Shown piece after piece: positions 1-12,903 of a stretch of 64,000 nt of DNA. This stretch comes from Blastobasis lacticolella (lineage: Eukaryota; Arthropoda; Insecta; Lepidoptera; Blastobasidae), in assembly GCA_905147135.1 (NCBI GenBank), contig LR990050.1, positions 8,368,001-8,432,000 on the forward strand. Reading direction: 5' to 3'. The translations under genes were made by a program, and so were the position numbers. The stretch's first letter is position 1; each line of letters opens with the position of its first letter. The notes under the pieces are model-generated. The model ran no database searches, was not told the origin of the DNA, and was given only the letters and a program-made list of their open reading frames with translations.

Positions 1-3000
1 GCAAGGCCCGCCTCTGTTACAGCTACATGTTGCAGTAAGAATATTGCTCGTTTAGAATCCTCTTTAGGCTGCTGTCGTGTTTGAACGGCACGAGAGGCGG
101 TGGCGTGTTTTCCTCTACTGTGTTGTAACATCTTTATTATTTAACGCCCTTTGCATCGCAGCCGTACGCAGCATACCGCAAGAACCTAACGAGTTAAATA
201 CTACACTTATTACCTACTTACACTTAAGACACGCAAAGATAAGATTGCTTGTTTCTTACCACAATTTGTTCCGAGTCGACAGAGCTTATCCTCATACTCA
301 AACTCAGTGTATCTTTGGTTGGCCTTAATACTAATATTTAAGTAGTTTGCTAATTAAAAGAAAATTCTTATACGTACCCGCGGAACATTGGCCACGGACT
401 CCTCGCGTTCTATGCGGCCGAGCACAGCGCGGGCGTCGGAGTGGGCGATAGCGCCCGCACCCTCGCTGTCCCCCCGGCCCGCCCTGGTCCCCTCGCGGTC
501 CCCGCCGGTCCCCTCGCGGTCCCCGCCGCCCTCCTCGCGGTCCTGCCGGTAACGCCGCACGCTGCGGAAGCGCGCCTCGCCGTCGTCGCCGCCCTCCGGG
601 GCCCGCGCTTCGCTGTGGTCGGTACTGTCTCTGTATCAAAACATTATAAGTTCGGTTTAAATACAAATTATTAGTAAGCATTGATTCGTTAGTAAATGTA
701 TCCTAAGGAGCGCGAAATGGATTTCTACAACAAACAAATGGAAAATAAACATAATAAAATCACAAAATCGTTTATCGTTTCGTCTATGTGCAATAAGAGT
801 CTTTCTTTCTAATCGCAGCTTGCTACTCGATAGTCTCGCTCTATCCCTACAGAAAACGGCCGTGGCGTGTGTTACGTGTGTAACGTAGGTATGGTACTGC
901 CTACCCCTATGGGAACCGGGCGTGTCTATGTATGTAACGTAGGCATGGTACTCACTGCGTGGGCCCGGGCTGCCAGACGCTGTCCAGGGTGGGCTCGTCG
1001 GGCGGCGCGGGCGGCGCGGGCGGCACCAGAGGCGCCTCCGCCGCCGCCTCGGGGCTGACCACACAACAGCCTTTAGACACATCTACATGATCACCCAGTA
1101 ACTCATGTTTATAATGGGTGTGATTTAACTGGCGGGCAGAAAAATCCCTACCTAACCTAACCAATAAACATCTGTAGACATAATAATAAAAACTCCTTTG
1201 ACTAACGTGTGTCGTACATAATAATTAATGTCTTGAAGTAGACCACCAAGGTCGGACATCTGCAAAATGGACATCAGCGGTCTCCAAGCTGCCCCCGGCA
1301 GGCGAGAATATGCCAAAACTCTCCACTGATTCTGGTAGGTATACCTCTCGTCACATAAAAAGAATGCTGAGCGACAGTCGAAGGGGAGTCTGTCGCCCTT
1401 ATCGTACCACAAATTTGTATATAATATTTGCCTCATACATCAATAACCCTTGCTTGGCAGTCGGGTAAAAATGGCCAGCATTCTTTTTACGTAACGAGAC
1501 CTATGCCTTTACCTCCACGGCACGATCTCTAACTAAATATCGATGAAATATCCATTCACATTTCACTTAATGCCACACAGGCTCTTGTAAAACCTCAATG
1601 AGGGTGTTGGCGATTTCAGTGGAGCCAGATGGCTCACGTCTCGGTAGAGCCATCTTCTGGTAGATTCGAAATCGCGAAAATCCTAATTCTGATCACAGCA
1701 GTGGGCTGTTGCTGCCGGTGTTTTGTGCTCACCTCTCTCCGGTCTGCGGTATGCGCACGTAGCTCGGCGGGTTCGCCAGCCTGGCGCCCTGCGCACTCTC
1801 AAGGTCCCGATGCTGTAGATACGGCGCACCCTCATCCAAAAAACGCTTCTGTTCACCTGGACGGGAGATTGATCATTATTATCATAATCTATTTTGATAA
1901 TGATGATTACATATAAGATCCACTTCCGAACATAGGCCTCCCCCACTCGTTCCACACCGCTCAGCTGTGCGCCTCTTGCATCAACGAACATCACAAGCTT
2001 TACAAAGACGTCGGTCCATCTCGTTGGGAACCCGTCGTACGCTGCTATTTTCGAGAACCTTTTCGCCCCATCGGCCGTCGGTTCTGGGAGATTAGCTACG
2101 TATAAACAATCACTTAACGAGCATATCCGTGGCAGCCTTGGCATGAGTGAAGTCGCGGATAATATTGAAGAGGTTGCTTTGCTGGGTCGATCACGTGTTG
2201 CGTAAATCCCAGGGATACGAAGGAAATAGATGTCTAAACCCGCCGGTAATACCAGGAAAAAGATTCCGCGGGAGACGAAGGAAGCGATGGATTGCATCCC
2301 TAAGTTAGATGCGAGAGCCAACGGCTTACGAGGACGCCCAAGACCAGTAGTGGACGTTGTGCAAAGCAAATATTGATAGAAAACCGCAAATCTGTACAGG
2401 ATAGCCGTTTATTACACAAATCTTGGCGTTAATGTCCCGGTTGTGCTCTCGCGCACGAGGGCCCGGGGTCCGCATTGACCATGATCCAGGATTTGGTAGG
2501 TCAGGTAATTACAGTGGAGCGACAGTCATCTGACCTCCATGATCCTGCTACCAGGGGAACCGGACCAGATTGGATCATGGTATTTATAGTTCCAGTTCCA
2601 AAAATATACTATATCAATACCGTTTAGCTACCTGTTTTCTAAAATTCAAAGATATATTTTCAAAAACATACTAAGTTTGGGCTCCTCCAGGTAGGAGACA
2701 GCATAGTACATTTTTATAAAATATACGCCAAATATATCTTAATATACCTACTCATTTCTAAAGTAAAAAAGGCGTATTTAAACATATTGACAATTACTAA
2801 TTTTTTTCCACATGGGAATATTATTAAGAACTATCGTTCAAAATGATTGTTTTAACCTAAAGTACAACGTGTACCAAATGGATATCCTGTACATCATTTC
2901 CGTTTTTTTTTATGGTAGCCCGACCACTACTGGCGAATTGGAGGAGAGTGCAGGAGAGCGGACCCTAGTAGAAATATTTTGGATGATGATGATGATACCA

Positions 3001-5035
3001 CGATACGGTACTCAATCTACTCAATTTATCACAGTTCTACTTTGAAAAGTATGAGCGCAAGAAGTGGCGCAGCTAGGCGTCAGTCACCCATATGAAAAAG
3101 AAAAACTCTGCGGTTCACTATGCCAAGTTTCCGTACTCTTTACGAATAGATATATCTTTGTGGTGTGTGAGTAGGCAAACTTGGTACACGGATTTTCCAA
3201 GCATACTCTTAACTTAAGCTTGCTCTACTCTTTAAGCCCGACGAACCTATCCAATGATAAAATTGTATAATTCATATAAATCAAATTTACGAATCGTGAC
3301 ATCTAAACTTTTTTTATACAATAGAAGGAGGCAAGCGAGCAAGCAGGTCACCTGATGGTAAGTGATCAATCACCGAAAAAAGCAAATCTTCGTTGAAAAG
3401 TTACTTACTGGGGTAATTATATGGCTCGTTGTAGGGTTCGGTGTAGGCTGGCGGCGCCGTCGGCGGGTGCAGGCCCTGTGATGCAATAATGCCTGCGACA
3501 ATCGCCCACATTATTTATTTTATTTACATTCTCCTTAAACAGTTATAGCATTTTGTATATCTAGAATGCCTTTAGCAACAAAAGTTATATCAATAGACAA
3601 ATTTGATTGTTCCTCGTCATCCTCTGAGCGGTCAATCAATCCCGGCTCCTGCCAGGGGACGAGCTTGATTGCGAGTTGCATTAATTACATACCGACGGTA
3701 TTATTATTGCAGTAAATAAACTTATTACGATCTGAGCCACAAATCACGTTTCATTACATGCATTTATTTGGGGTTTGAAGTTGGTAAAATCAATGGTATT
3801 GTAAGATATACAATAAAACAAACTAACAAACTGCATATCTACCATAGATTAGATACATGTGGGGTGATTAAAACGTTTCAAATCCCTATTAGTCGATTTA
3901 TAGGCAGGTTATGGCGTCAGATAAAAAAGAAAATACTGATACTGATAAATTCGATACTGAGCATATTATATACCTACAGTTACAGACAGACATAAGGTTT
4001 GGGTACCTAGGTACAATTAAAATTTTATTACCATTCTACGTAATATTTATTTTAAACTAGTATTCCATTACGCGCTCAGAACTCTATTTGGGTTGTTGTG
4101 TGTAACGGATATGCGTGTTCTTACTTGTGGCCACTTTGTCGTCGCACACTTTTGTGTCCTGCTTGAGGGCAAACCAGCAGCCGATCCCGAAGATCACGCA
4201 GAGCAAGGCCACTCCAACGACCACAACGATAATTAGCAAATTAGGGCCATGGGTCGGCTCGTCCGCCGAACCCGCCTTCGCCCCCTCCCTGGCCGGCACG
4301 CATCTCTCACCCCCCTCGCCGCTGCGGTCTTCCACGAACCTAATTGATAAAACACATACCTTACTCAAAATAAAATTATTCGATTAAAAAATAATGATAT
4401 TCTACTTCGCGGTGTAAAACCGCTTTCCGGACGGTCTTGCGCAACATTTTATAGAATTGCATCACGCTTACCCCTTCTGGCACCCCCCGCATTCCCTGAG
4501 GCTGCGGACACACTTGATTGCTGGCGAGATTCTGTTCAATGTAGTGCAGTTCACGCAAGGGAGGCAGCGGCCATTCTCGCAGAATTTGTTGTCGGGACAG
4601 TGGTTGATTTGATCGTCTTCGGCGCACTCGCTGGGTTGCGCGAGCGCACACCAGCCGCCCAGCAACAGCCACGTCACCGCCACACACACGAACAGCGACG
4701 TCGACATCCTGTTGACAACAATGAAGATTTTATGTTACTTATACTTAAACCATTTTAAACTGTATAAGTTTAAGTTTTTGTTATAAATCGGTAGGTATTG
4801 CATGTAGACGTGTGTCGAAAATACAAATGATATCGTAACCAGGTAATCGAGTATTAAATTGTAGTCCTTTCTTACTTAAACTCTACATGTATCCCTTTAT
4901 GGTGCTGTGCAGAAACTGCTAATAGTGGCACAAAAACAAAAACGATAAAACAAAACAACGCCGCCGACTAGTTACGACGTCAGGCAGCTCGCGCGATGCG
5001 GTGACTCACGCGCGCCGGCAGCGGCTGAGCGCCAT
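1..5035 (-). CDS. TNF-receptor-like single-pass membrane protein, left paralogue (6 of 7 exons, 3' end outside window)
   Basis: Predicted exons: 5035-5010, 4708-4472, 4339-4125, 3492-3409, 1082-956, 624-378, giving 936 nt or 312 codons in one frame. The terminal exon, by comparison with the right paralogue, should lie about 150 nt left of the window. The extracellular part matches the paralogue closely ([39 protein letters not shown]), as does the transmembrane helix ([20 protein letters not shown]). The tail differs: exon 4 carries a PPAY motif followed by TEPYNEPYNYP, exon 5 has only a short Pro-Ala run, and exon 6 is three times longer with DREGT-type repeats rich in Arg, Gly and Glu. It then rejoins the paralogue at EESVANVP. 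Frame and splice sites are kept, so it looks functional. Membership of the TNF receptor family is inferred from cysteine pattern and topology. Confidence 0.66.
1915..2130 (-). mobile_element. RTE-clade LINE 3' remnant (present in both paralogue blocks)
   Basis: The minus strand reads DGAKRFSKIAAYDGFPTRWT and GEAYVRKW, matching the C-terminal RTE pattern of the intact element at 44083 (RPPTRWTDD, GEAYAQQW). A counterpart lies at 32610-32850, so it predates the duplication. Confidence 0.6.
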
Positions 5036-5739
5036 TCGTTCCTCACTTTTCAAAAAGTATTTTCACATAGGATTAACGTTATGCATTAGGGTAAAAAGCT
5101 CCAGCCAAGTCTATTTAACTGTATAGATTGACGACCTGAGTGGTTCAGTTGTTAATGAATGAGGGATGGATTGGAAAAAATGAATTTTAATTTCTATTAC
5201 GGGTCTGGGTGTAGTACCTACGTATAATAAGTATGTATTGAAAAAAGGAGGTATTTAAGTAGTTGATTAGATATCTAACACCCATAACACAAGATTTGCT
5301 TACTTTGGGGCTAGATGGCGCTTTGTAAATTTGTCCAAGCATATTTATTTAGTTATTATTATTATTCTCAATCGCGCAGACCTACATAAAACAAAGCAAT
5401 AGACCATACAAAGGCAAACCAACTATTATACGTACAATAGCATAATAATATCTGTACTTTTGTTGTACATATTTGAAAAAATAATTAAGGCTATTGACTT
5501 GACAATCATACAAGAACAAGTTGCAATTTACTATAAACGGAACGTTTTTCGGCATTTGTCCAGTAGTTTTCAGCTGGAAATGGTATCTTATGATCATTTT
5601 GCTTGGTTATAGTATTGAAGTTTAAGATCGCCAATAGCAAAACTATTCTGAAGAAAACACAACTGAGTCCTCCTCACGGTCATTATAATCATCGTTCTCG
5701 CGTTAAATAAGTTTTATTTGTACATTCAGTTTTACATTT

Positions 5740-6030
5740 ACTGTGATAAGGCTGTTCATTGTTCAAGGCATGGCGGGTCATGGGGCATGTCATGCTATCA
5801 GAACTATAACCTTGAGGTCTTCAAGTCAAGGGTGAATAGGTATTCAAACATGAGGGTCTGTTTATCATACGAGGCGTAGCAGAGTACGTGCCGGAAACAT
5901 GATCCAATCACGTTTCCCTGGTAGCAGGGTCACGGAGGTCAGATGGCAGTCGCTCCACTCTAATTATCTGATCTGCCAAATCCTCGGCGCTAGTGCACAA
6001 CCGGGACATTAACGCGAATATGATTTTTTA
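5740..6030 (+). mobile_element. LINE 3' fragment, private to the left block
   Basis: Contains NLEVFKSRVNRYS, the C-terminal signature also seen at 36850-36890, followed by a 3' UTR with CGAGGCGTAGCAGAGTACGTG and GGTCAGATGGCAGTCGCTCC. Related UTR pieces lie inverted at 2430-2575 and at 13195-13250. Confidence 0.5.
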
Positions 6031-6740
6031 CTTTGAGATAGTTTTTCTATTAAACATAGATGACACAATATAAGTCATTGTGAGTCAATAGCTACCTACT
6101 TTTATATCACTGGCATTGACAGCTAACTATATATTACTACGTTAATACATCATGTTATCGTATTAACATTGTGTAATTGGTTATATCTATAAATAAATTT
6201 TCAAATGAACAATGTTTTCCACAACAAGCTTTTATCGCGCGAGTACTCTTTAAGACCATTCTACAGAGCCCAAACACGACGTGGTTATCTTCTTGCGTTC
6301 AGTAGCTCCTAAAGCACCCTTCCATCATCATCAGACCTTCAATATTATTATTATATACTGTATTGCACACGAAACAAGTTAAAAACAAATATTAAAAGAG
6401 GTTGTTTACAAAGGTGGGCGTACCTCTGTAAGAAATCTCTTCCAGCCAACACTACCGGGTGTGGAGAATTGAAATAAACGGGGAAGCAGTAGAAAAAGTG
6501 CACTATATTTCTAAATAAACTACATTATATACGTACTTACCTATTATACATAAATACCTATAATAATATATAATATACTATATAAATATCTATATTATAA
6601 ATATATCCTACCTATATCACCTAGTAAGGCATAGTAAGCAAGCGCTCTCTGCGTCTGAAGGTATTTTTGTTAGTATATTTAAGCACTTGTTCATAATAAC
6701 AATACTTTCATCTTCGACCGAGTCAGATTACCATGAGCAA

Positions 6741-6928
6741 GCAATGACCACACGATTCTCGGAATGTTCGCGCGACCTTGAGACAAGGTACCGTTATATG
6801 ATATATCATAAGAGGTTTATTCTAAATAAAATCAATTATGCGAAACTCTAACAATTATGAGGATTTGGGAAATAACGTTACCTTGTATCAAGGTCGCGCG
6901 AACATTCCGAGAATCGTGTGGTCATTGC
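6741..6928. repeat. short foldback element
   Basis: Arms of about 48 bp starting GCAATGACCACACGATTCTC and containing GTTCGCGCGACCTTG, with an AT-rich loop. The right block has only a partial relic near 38968-39060. Confidence 0.8.
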
Positions 6929-7579
6929 TACACAGTACTGAAAACAGTACACTATAGGGTATAACTACACTCACCCGCACAATTATGCGCCTACTCCGTT
7001 CTTTTTTCCATACACGCCCAGAATTTTATGGCGTTACAAACTGTCTTTAACTTCATAAACACTCAATCGGTTTATTATGGTTTTCGCGGTTCGATAGCCA
7101 GTAAGACAATGATTAACTCGGTATTTAATAAAATTCTTCAACGCGATAACTATTTCGATTTTTTATAGGCCGTTCTGATTGTAGCTGTTTTAGTAGGTAT
7201 GGAAACCGCCTAATAAATGTACCCCATTTTAAAAAATAATCTGCGGTGATAAACTATCGTTTTTAAGAAATTAAATAAATACACAGAACAATATGAGCAT
7301 AACATATGTAATATGGCAAAATGGGGTGGGTACAAAATTTTATCGGCGAGTGTATTTCGTTGTTGTTTATTTCCGAGAAATATACTGTGCTAAAGCGGAT
7401 AAAGATATTGCGATAAAGATACTGCGCTACGCAAAATGGAAAATAATTGTCGCTCGGCCCCGACAATGCACCGGCCGACATCTGTAGGCTAATTACGTAA
7501 CTCTGTCGCAATAATTCACTCATTTCAATGATCGAAATTGTTACTTTTGCGATTACGTATGATTTTGCCATTGATCAGA

Positions 7580-8320
7580 TCGGTACACTACCTACCTTCC
7601 AACTGCGGTGACATAAAAGTAGTTGGTGCAAGAATTTACTGTTTACATATTCATAATCGCAACTATTTTTATTTGTAAAGTACTAAAGTAGGTACTTTAG
7701 TTTCTATAGGCAGGTGCCTATAGAGAGTTCCTAGTTTACAGATAGATACATAGCTACGTACCTACTACATTTACGTAGGTAGGCGTCGAACTTGACTGTG
7801 GAAGTATTCGCCTACGCATTGGAGTATTGTACTTGTGTCACCTGTATACCTACACTATTTTATCACAAAAAACGCAAGAATAAACTGCACAGCGTTCACA
7901 TTATCTAGTAAACTACGTTTTCCCACACACTAGGTCCAGTTTACCGGCTCTCTTCGCTTGACAATAAGTGGAAGCGAAGTTGAAGACAAAAAACATTGAC
8001 ATCAGGACAGCACAATTTTTTCTGATTTACGTTATAAAGTAGGTAGGTAGTTTACATTCAGCGCGGTAGGTACCTAGGTGTAGACCGATGCACAGTGATT
8101 TACTGATTACAAATATTGTTTATAATTGTAGGTATTACTAGTTTGTTGGAATATTTTATTAAAATTTTAATTGTCATTTTAGAGTCTCTTAATACTAACA
8201 AATAGCAGGTGCTTGTAAACTAGATTTAGCCACCTCTAATCTGCTTGCACTATTGTTTGGACATGGTGGATATTAGGTAGAACCATAAATTGGGGATTGC
8301 CTAGTTAAAATCAATTTGGC
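7580..8320. other. intergenic, nothing recognised
   Basis: AT-rich sequence between the end of the left paralogue block and the decayed RTE. It has several short TACCTACNTA runs and no plausible exon. Confidence 0.5.
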
Positions 8321-9375
8321 TTTACAGCGGGTCTGTCTACAACGGAAGCTATACAATCCGGATATTGATGTAGAAATGTCGACTTAACAGAGAGAACCAA
8401 TACTTTACCTTCTTACAGCTAGAAAAAACATTTGAAACCCCAGAAAACTGGTGTGGAAGGCAATGCGTTCGCAGAATATACCAGAGACCTATGTTTGTAT
8501 AGTGCAGGATATGTATAATGGTGTAACTACGCAAATCAGAAGCCCTGCCGATCCATTCCTCGAAAAGTTGGCGTAGGTACATCAGGGTTCAGCAATGAGT
8601 CTCTTACTTTTCAATCTGTGCATGGATTATATCACCAAAGACCTGCAGTCACAGCTCCCCGGGTGTATGCTGTATGCCGACGACATCCTTCTAGTAGCAA
8701 GAACTGCTTTGGAGCTACAAACTTTCAATGCGTGGAATGAAAAGCTCGAAAAGCATAGACTGCGTATTAGGCGAACAAAAACAGAATACGTGGAATGTAA
8801 CCTGGGTGGGACAGAGGAGCTGAGCTGCAATATTATAATAGGAAACACATTGGTCCCTAAAGTAAAACGCTTTAAATATCATGGTTCTATACTAACGGCC
8901 GGTGGACACGTGGATGAGGACGTGGTCCACCGGAGTGAATACCGGTTGGTTAAAGTGGCGATCACGGTCCGGGGTTCTCTACGACTCAAGAATGCCTGTA
9001 AGAACTAAAGGTAAAGACTATAAGACCGCCGTGAGGCCAGCTCGGAATGTTGGTCAGCCCTGAAGAAGCATGAGCAACTACCGCACACAACGGAAATGAG
9101 AATGCTGAGGTGACCGGGCGGTGTAACATGCTTACGAAAGCTTAAGGAAGGCAGGCTCCGCTGGTACGGTCATGTAATGTGCTGCGACGATAACTACTCC
9201 GTGAAGACTGTTCTTAACATCAGCACACAGCCAAGAGCTAGAGACAGACCACCAGCCACATGCTGGTCAACTATCGCAAAGGACCTAAAAACCGTAAAAC
9301 TGGCACCGATAACAACCCGGGATAGGCGTTCCTGGCGCAAGTACACAAGGAGGCCCGACCCCAGCTAATCGATTC
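8320..9375 (+). pseudogene. decayed RTE-clade LINE (reverse transcriptase and C-terminus)
   Basis: Starts near a FGFTAGLSTTEAI-like remnant of the FGFMPGRSTTDAI motif. It continues through LLLFNLCMDYITKDLQSQLP, the catalytic CMLYADDILLVA (8667-8700) and KRFKYHGSILTAGGHVDED, then shifts frame repeatedly and ends RRSWRKYTRRPDPS with a stop at 9366-9368. It is an old copy. Confidence 0.8.
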
Positions 9376-9739
9376 TTAATAATTATTACAATTATAATTG
9401 ACACTAGAATTGACAGTTGTGGTAATACCGTAAAAATAAGCTGTGTATGATACATTACTTTACATTTTGAGTTATCTAATACAATTAGTAAACTCACTGT
9501 GTCTTAATCCACGTAGGTGTGTAATGGTGTTTATCTACACTCATAGCATAATGTTCTAATTACATATTCGAAAACGGTCGTGTAAGGGTACACTTTTTTC
9601 ACACCAGACTATAAAATTTTTAAAAATTACTTTTCGTAACGTAACGTAAAATAACTTTTTAATCATTATGCAAAACTTTTATTTTTTAAATTTTTGTCGG
9701 GCGCCGAGACACGGCAATCACGTCACGGTGTCTCGGCGC

Positions 9740-10060
9740 AGGCTGAATACCTAAATGTCTTTGACAAATTCAAAATTCAAATTTTCCTGTTTATATTTGT
9801 TGGTAAACAGAATATTTTTTCTAATTGTTGTAATTTGTGTTTGTGAATGTTTTTTCTTGTTTGAAGCAAATAAATAGATAAATATAAAAGTAGTGAAGTG
9901 AATTTCCCGCCGCTTGATATCCTCGACGCGTAAATAAAAAAGAACTGACTCGCAGCTTACTTCCAGCAAAGTTGAGAAAATTATAGGTACAATATTTTAA
10001 CATAAAAATATGAGTGTAGATAAAATAGTGTATGCAACTGCATATAATTTTATATGAAAG
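9740..10060. repeat. interspersed repeat shared with 33285-33590
   Basis: 9745-10030 is the reverse complement of 33285-33590 (shared GATATCAAGCGGCGGGAAATT and TTGCTTCAAACAAGAAAAAAC). A third piece lies near 13080-13165. A GC hairpin (GCGCCGAGACAC...GTGTCTCGGCGC, 9700-9738) sits at its edge. The class is unknown. Confidence 0.6.
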
Positions 10061-12360
10061 ATGCATAAACTACTATTAGTGGGCTAGATAAAAGTGTTTA
10101 CAGAAAAGACAGCATCTCAACCTGCCCTGTTTAGACTGTGGGCCGTCTCCTTGTGTGATGCTAGACCTCCTTTTATACTGCTGACGGGGGCAAGTAAGTT
10201 GATGCGCTGCTTTCTGTCCTTACCTACGTAATATGTGACAGTTGTAGAAACTTTGAACTTATTTGCAAGGCTTTGAAGTTAACGTATTCTGATTTACATA
10301 TGATTCACGCTAGTACCTAATAATACACAACTATATAACATAACCAATAACTCAAAATTAAGTCTAACCTATTTTTCAATCCTAATTGTAATTTTTCTGA
10401 CTACATTTTGTAAATTGAAGTACAGTTAAGCCTTACAAAAAGACTCATATGCCTTCACATAACATGTTAAGTCACAGCACAGCCAAACATGGCCGTGACT
10501 CATTCGATCCCATTCCTTCGAAAACATCGCATACTGCGGTGCCTCGCTTAGGTACTCTCAAGCTATTATGCCTCATTTAACAAGTATACGAGAAAAATTG
10601 CTGTATTTGCACCACTCGATTCTACACCTATGGTGTTGCTACGGGAGATCCGTGGAGATAGAAGGTTTGACAAAAACCTAGATTTACCTATAGCCAATAG
10701 GTAAAATTACCACCACAGCCTTCTCTTCCAGTGGGAGTATTAATAATATTTTAAGGTTGCAGTAGTGCCATGTGACACGGAAGTATACTGGGAATAAAAG
10801 TTATTTTTTTTAATAACGGAAAAAGGAGTACCTAATCATAATCTTATGACCACTGTTCGTGAAGTACAGAGTCAGGCAGTAATTTTTAAGGTATCTCATT
10901 AATTGTGATGATATTTGTGAAAATGTACACTGTAACAATAATCACAAAGTGACACTCAATTTACATACATTCTCATACCAAAAATTTAGGCATAGAAATT
11001 ATTTTGATCCATACATGTTGCAAACGGAAGTGGGTCGTTTGTGTTGTGGCATTTTAATACAAACTTTGTAATAACAGTCCACCTAATTGAAGTGATGAAG
11101 CTCATAACATCAACAAGATATAGGAAAAATGTCGAACAACAGGCACCACAGGTGTTTTGTGACGACAGCGACGATGGGGACATGCGTCATGCTTAGTTTT
11201 AACCTTGCACCACCGCTTTGTTTCAGATACTGACCAGTGAGAAACGAATTCTAATTTTATTATTACTAGTATATTTTTTTACTTTACTCGAGGTGTGCAT
11301 GTAATGATGCTGGCTAACTTATGCTTCAAACCGAATAGATAAACAGATACACAATAACGCATTATTGCTTGGCCGCAATAATACAAGGCTGTGATATCTA
11401 CCTAGGTGGACACCTTAAGCTTGTGATAATAAAGTCCTACTAGTACAGTCTAAATTAATTTGAGCCGCGACATAATATGTACTGAAACAATTAGATACGT
11501 AATAGGCGCGAGAGGTTCAACAGTGGACTGTTACGGGGTGTGGATCGTGATACAAGCTTCCACAGAGCAAGGCATGACGTGGCTAACTGCGTGACAAAGG
11601 TTTCCCTTTTAGATAAACATTGCATTCACATGATCGAACGACAATTAAATTATCTATCTAACTCGGTACTGTAAATAAAATGCGACTGCGACTTAATCTT
11701 TAATCTGTCCAAACTGACTTGTCTTATTTGGTTAAGGAAATTATGTATTTAAATGGATAATGTGCAGCAGTATTCGTTGAAATTAATATTCTATATGTTT
11801 TTATATAATTCTCGACATCTATACACAATATACGTAGCGTGATTAATACGGCAAGTCGTGAATTTGGGCATTGTTTGTTCACCAAATAAGACAAGTCAGT
11901 TTAAACAGATCATTGCACTAGCAAACCAGCCATGCACTAATCAATATGATAATATTGACTGTGTTACGAAATTGAACGATTTACTTAGGTACCTATAATA
12001 AGATCCATGGGTATCCAATGCACACTACATCAGGCCGATCGGCATTGGTATAGTAAACACGAAACAGTCCAAAGCGGAACATGAGCAATCATCCTATTTG
12101 TGAGAGACAAGCTCTGCCGTGCTATTGATAATGCACAGTAAGTCCATTTTTGACGAAAACGAGTTAACTACATATTCGGAATCAGCGCGAAAAGCTCTAC
12201 AATCTGATTTAACTAATATTTTTGTAACTTATCGGGAACCCATAAATATTAGAAACCATAAAAGCAGTTAGTGCATTATTTGTCATGGGTTCCTAATTAT
12301 AAAAGCAGTAAAATCACTTAGGGCTACTTTTCTAATACTGGCTTACATTTTATTCACGTT
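10060..12360. other. intergenic, apart from the 11703 foldback nothing recognised
   Basis: No frame longer than about 65 codons and no splice-consistent exon set were found. A short piece at 11518-11535 resembles the CAGTGGACTGTTACGGG tail of the RTE-derived element. Confidence 0.45.
11703..11910. repeat. 208-bp foldback MITE
   Basis: 30-bp inverted ends (28 of 30 matching), ATCTGTCCAAACTGACTTGT and continuing TCTTATTTGGT. No coding content. Confidence 0.75.
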
Positions 12361-12618
12361 GTTGCTAATTATATCGACAGTAAGTATTCATACTGCGGAT
12401 ATGATAGGCAAATGCCTGAATTTTTCAATATTGATTGCTTACCATATTAGCAGCAAGGGCTCATACGACGAATATAATACACAAGTCTTTAATTTTTTTA
12501 ATTATGGTTGCCAACCATATTAGCAGTAAGGGCTCATACTGTGGTTGTAGTATGCGAAGTATGGTCACTTTTTGCATTCATTACTAATTACATCAGCAGT
12601 AACTTCACATAGGTAGCG

Positions 12619-12903
12619 GTGGAAAGTCAACTGAAATACACGAAAAGTAAAACATTATCTGAATTTACTGGTAAAACATATCCCAGACGAATTTCTAAAT
12701 TGACGAAATATGCAATCATAGATAAACTTTTGCAAGTAATGCCTCAAAATCGAAAAAGGTTTTGGCTGAATTTGCCAGTTTCAGATGCTATTGATCTCGA
12801 TTGTGTTACCTACCATTATATTAATAATTTAATTAAAGACTTAGAAACATGTTCTAAAGGATCTCAAGTTATTATTGCATTTTATATGTGTATAACATTA
12901 TAA
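12619..12903 (+). other. unrecognised 94-codon ORF
   Basis: The frame includes LSEFTGKTYPRRISKLTKYA and LLQVMPQNRKRFWLNLP and ends with TAA at 12901-12903. Composition is more protein-like than most frames nearby, which suggests a mobile-element or gene relic. No family is recognised. The 250 bp upstream hold three or four diverged units with ATATTAGCAG(C/T)AAGGGCTCAT. Confidence 0.3.

Larger units (their letters stand above)
1..7580. repeat. left copy of a block duplication
   Basis: Collinear with about 30150-41645 in the same orientation. Anchors: 322-352 with 30436-30466; 1620-1860 with 32325-32570; 2625-2845 with 34160-34421; 2860-5130 with 35530-38210; 6070-7190 with 38270-39250; 7450-7575 with 41560-41640. 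Copy-specific stretches here are about 1105-1320, 2410-2620 and 5180-6060. The block continues beyond the left window edge. Confidence 0.85.

Noticed and set aside
441..674. Plus-strand ORF and other frames over the GC-rich block at 441-620
   Set aside because: Shadows of the minus-strand exon 6 of the left paralogue, whose frame is fixed by splice phase.
952..1164. Extension of exon 5 upstream to the acceptor CTGCCCGCCAG near 1131
   Set aside because: A good pyrimidine tract, but its phase leads to a stop after exon 4, and the right block lacks this sequence. The acceptor at 1084-1083 was used instead.
1683..2369. 228-codon minus ORF in the left block
   Set aside because: Composite of an RTE 3' remnant and intron sequence; its counterpart in the right block is broken.
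9700..9738. GC hairpin followed by CTGA as a Helitron 3' end
   Set aside because: The hairpin is real, but spacing and surrounding sequence do not match Helitron ends seen elsewhere in the window.
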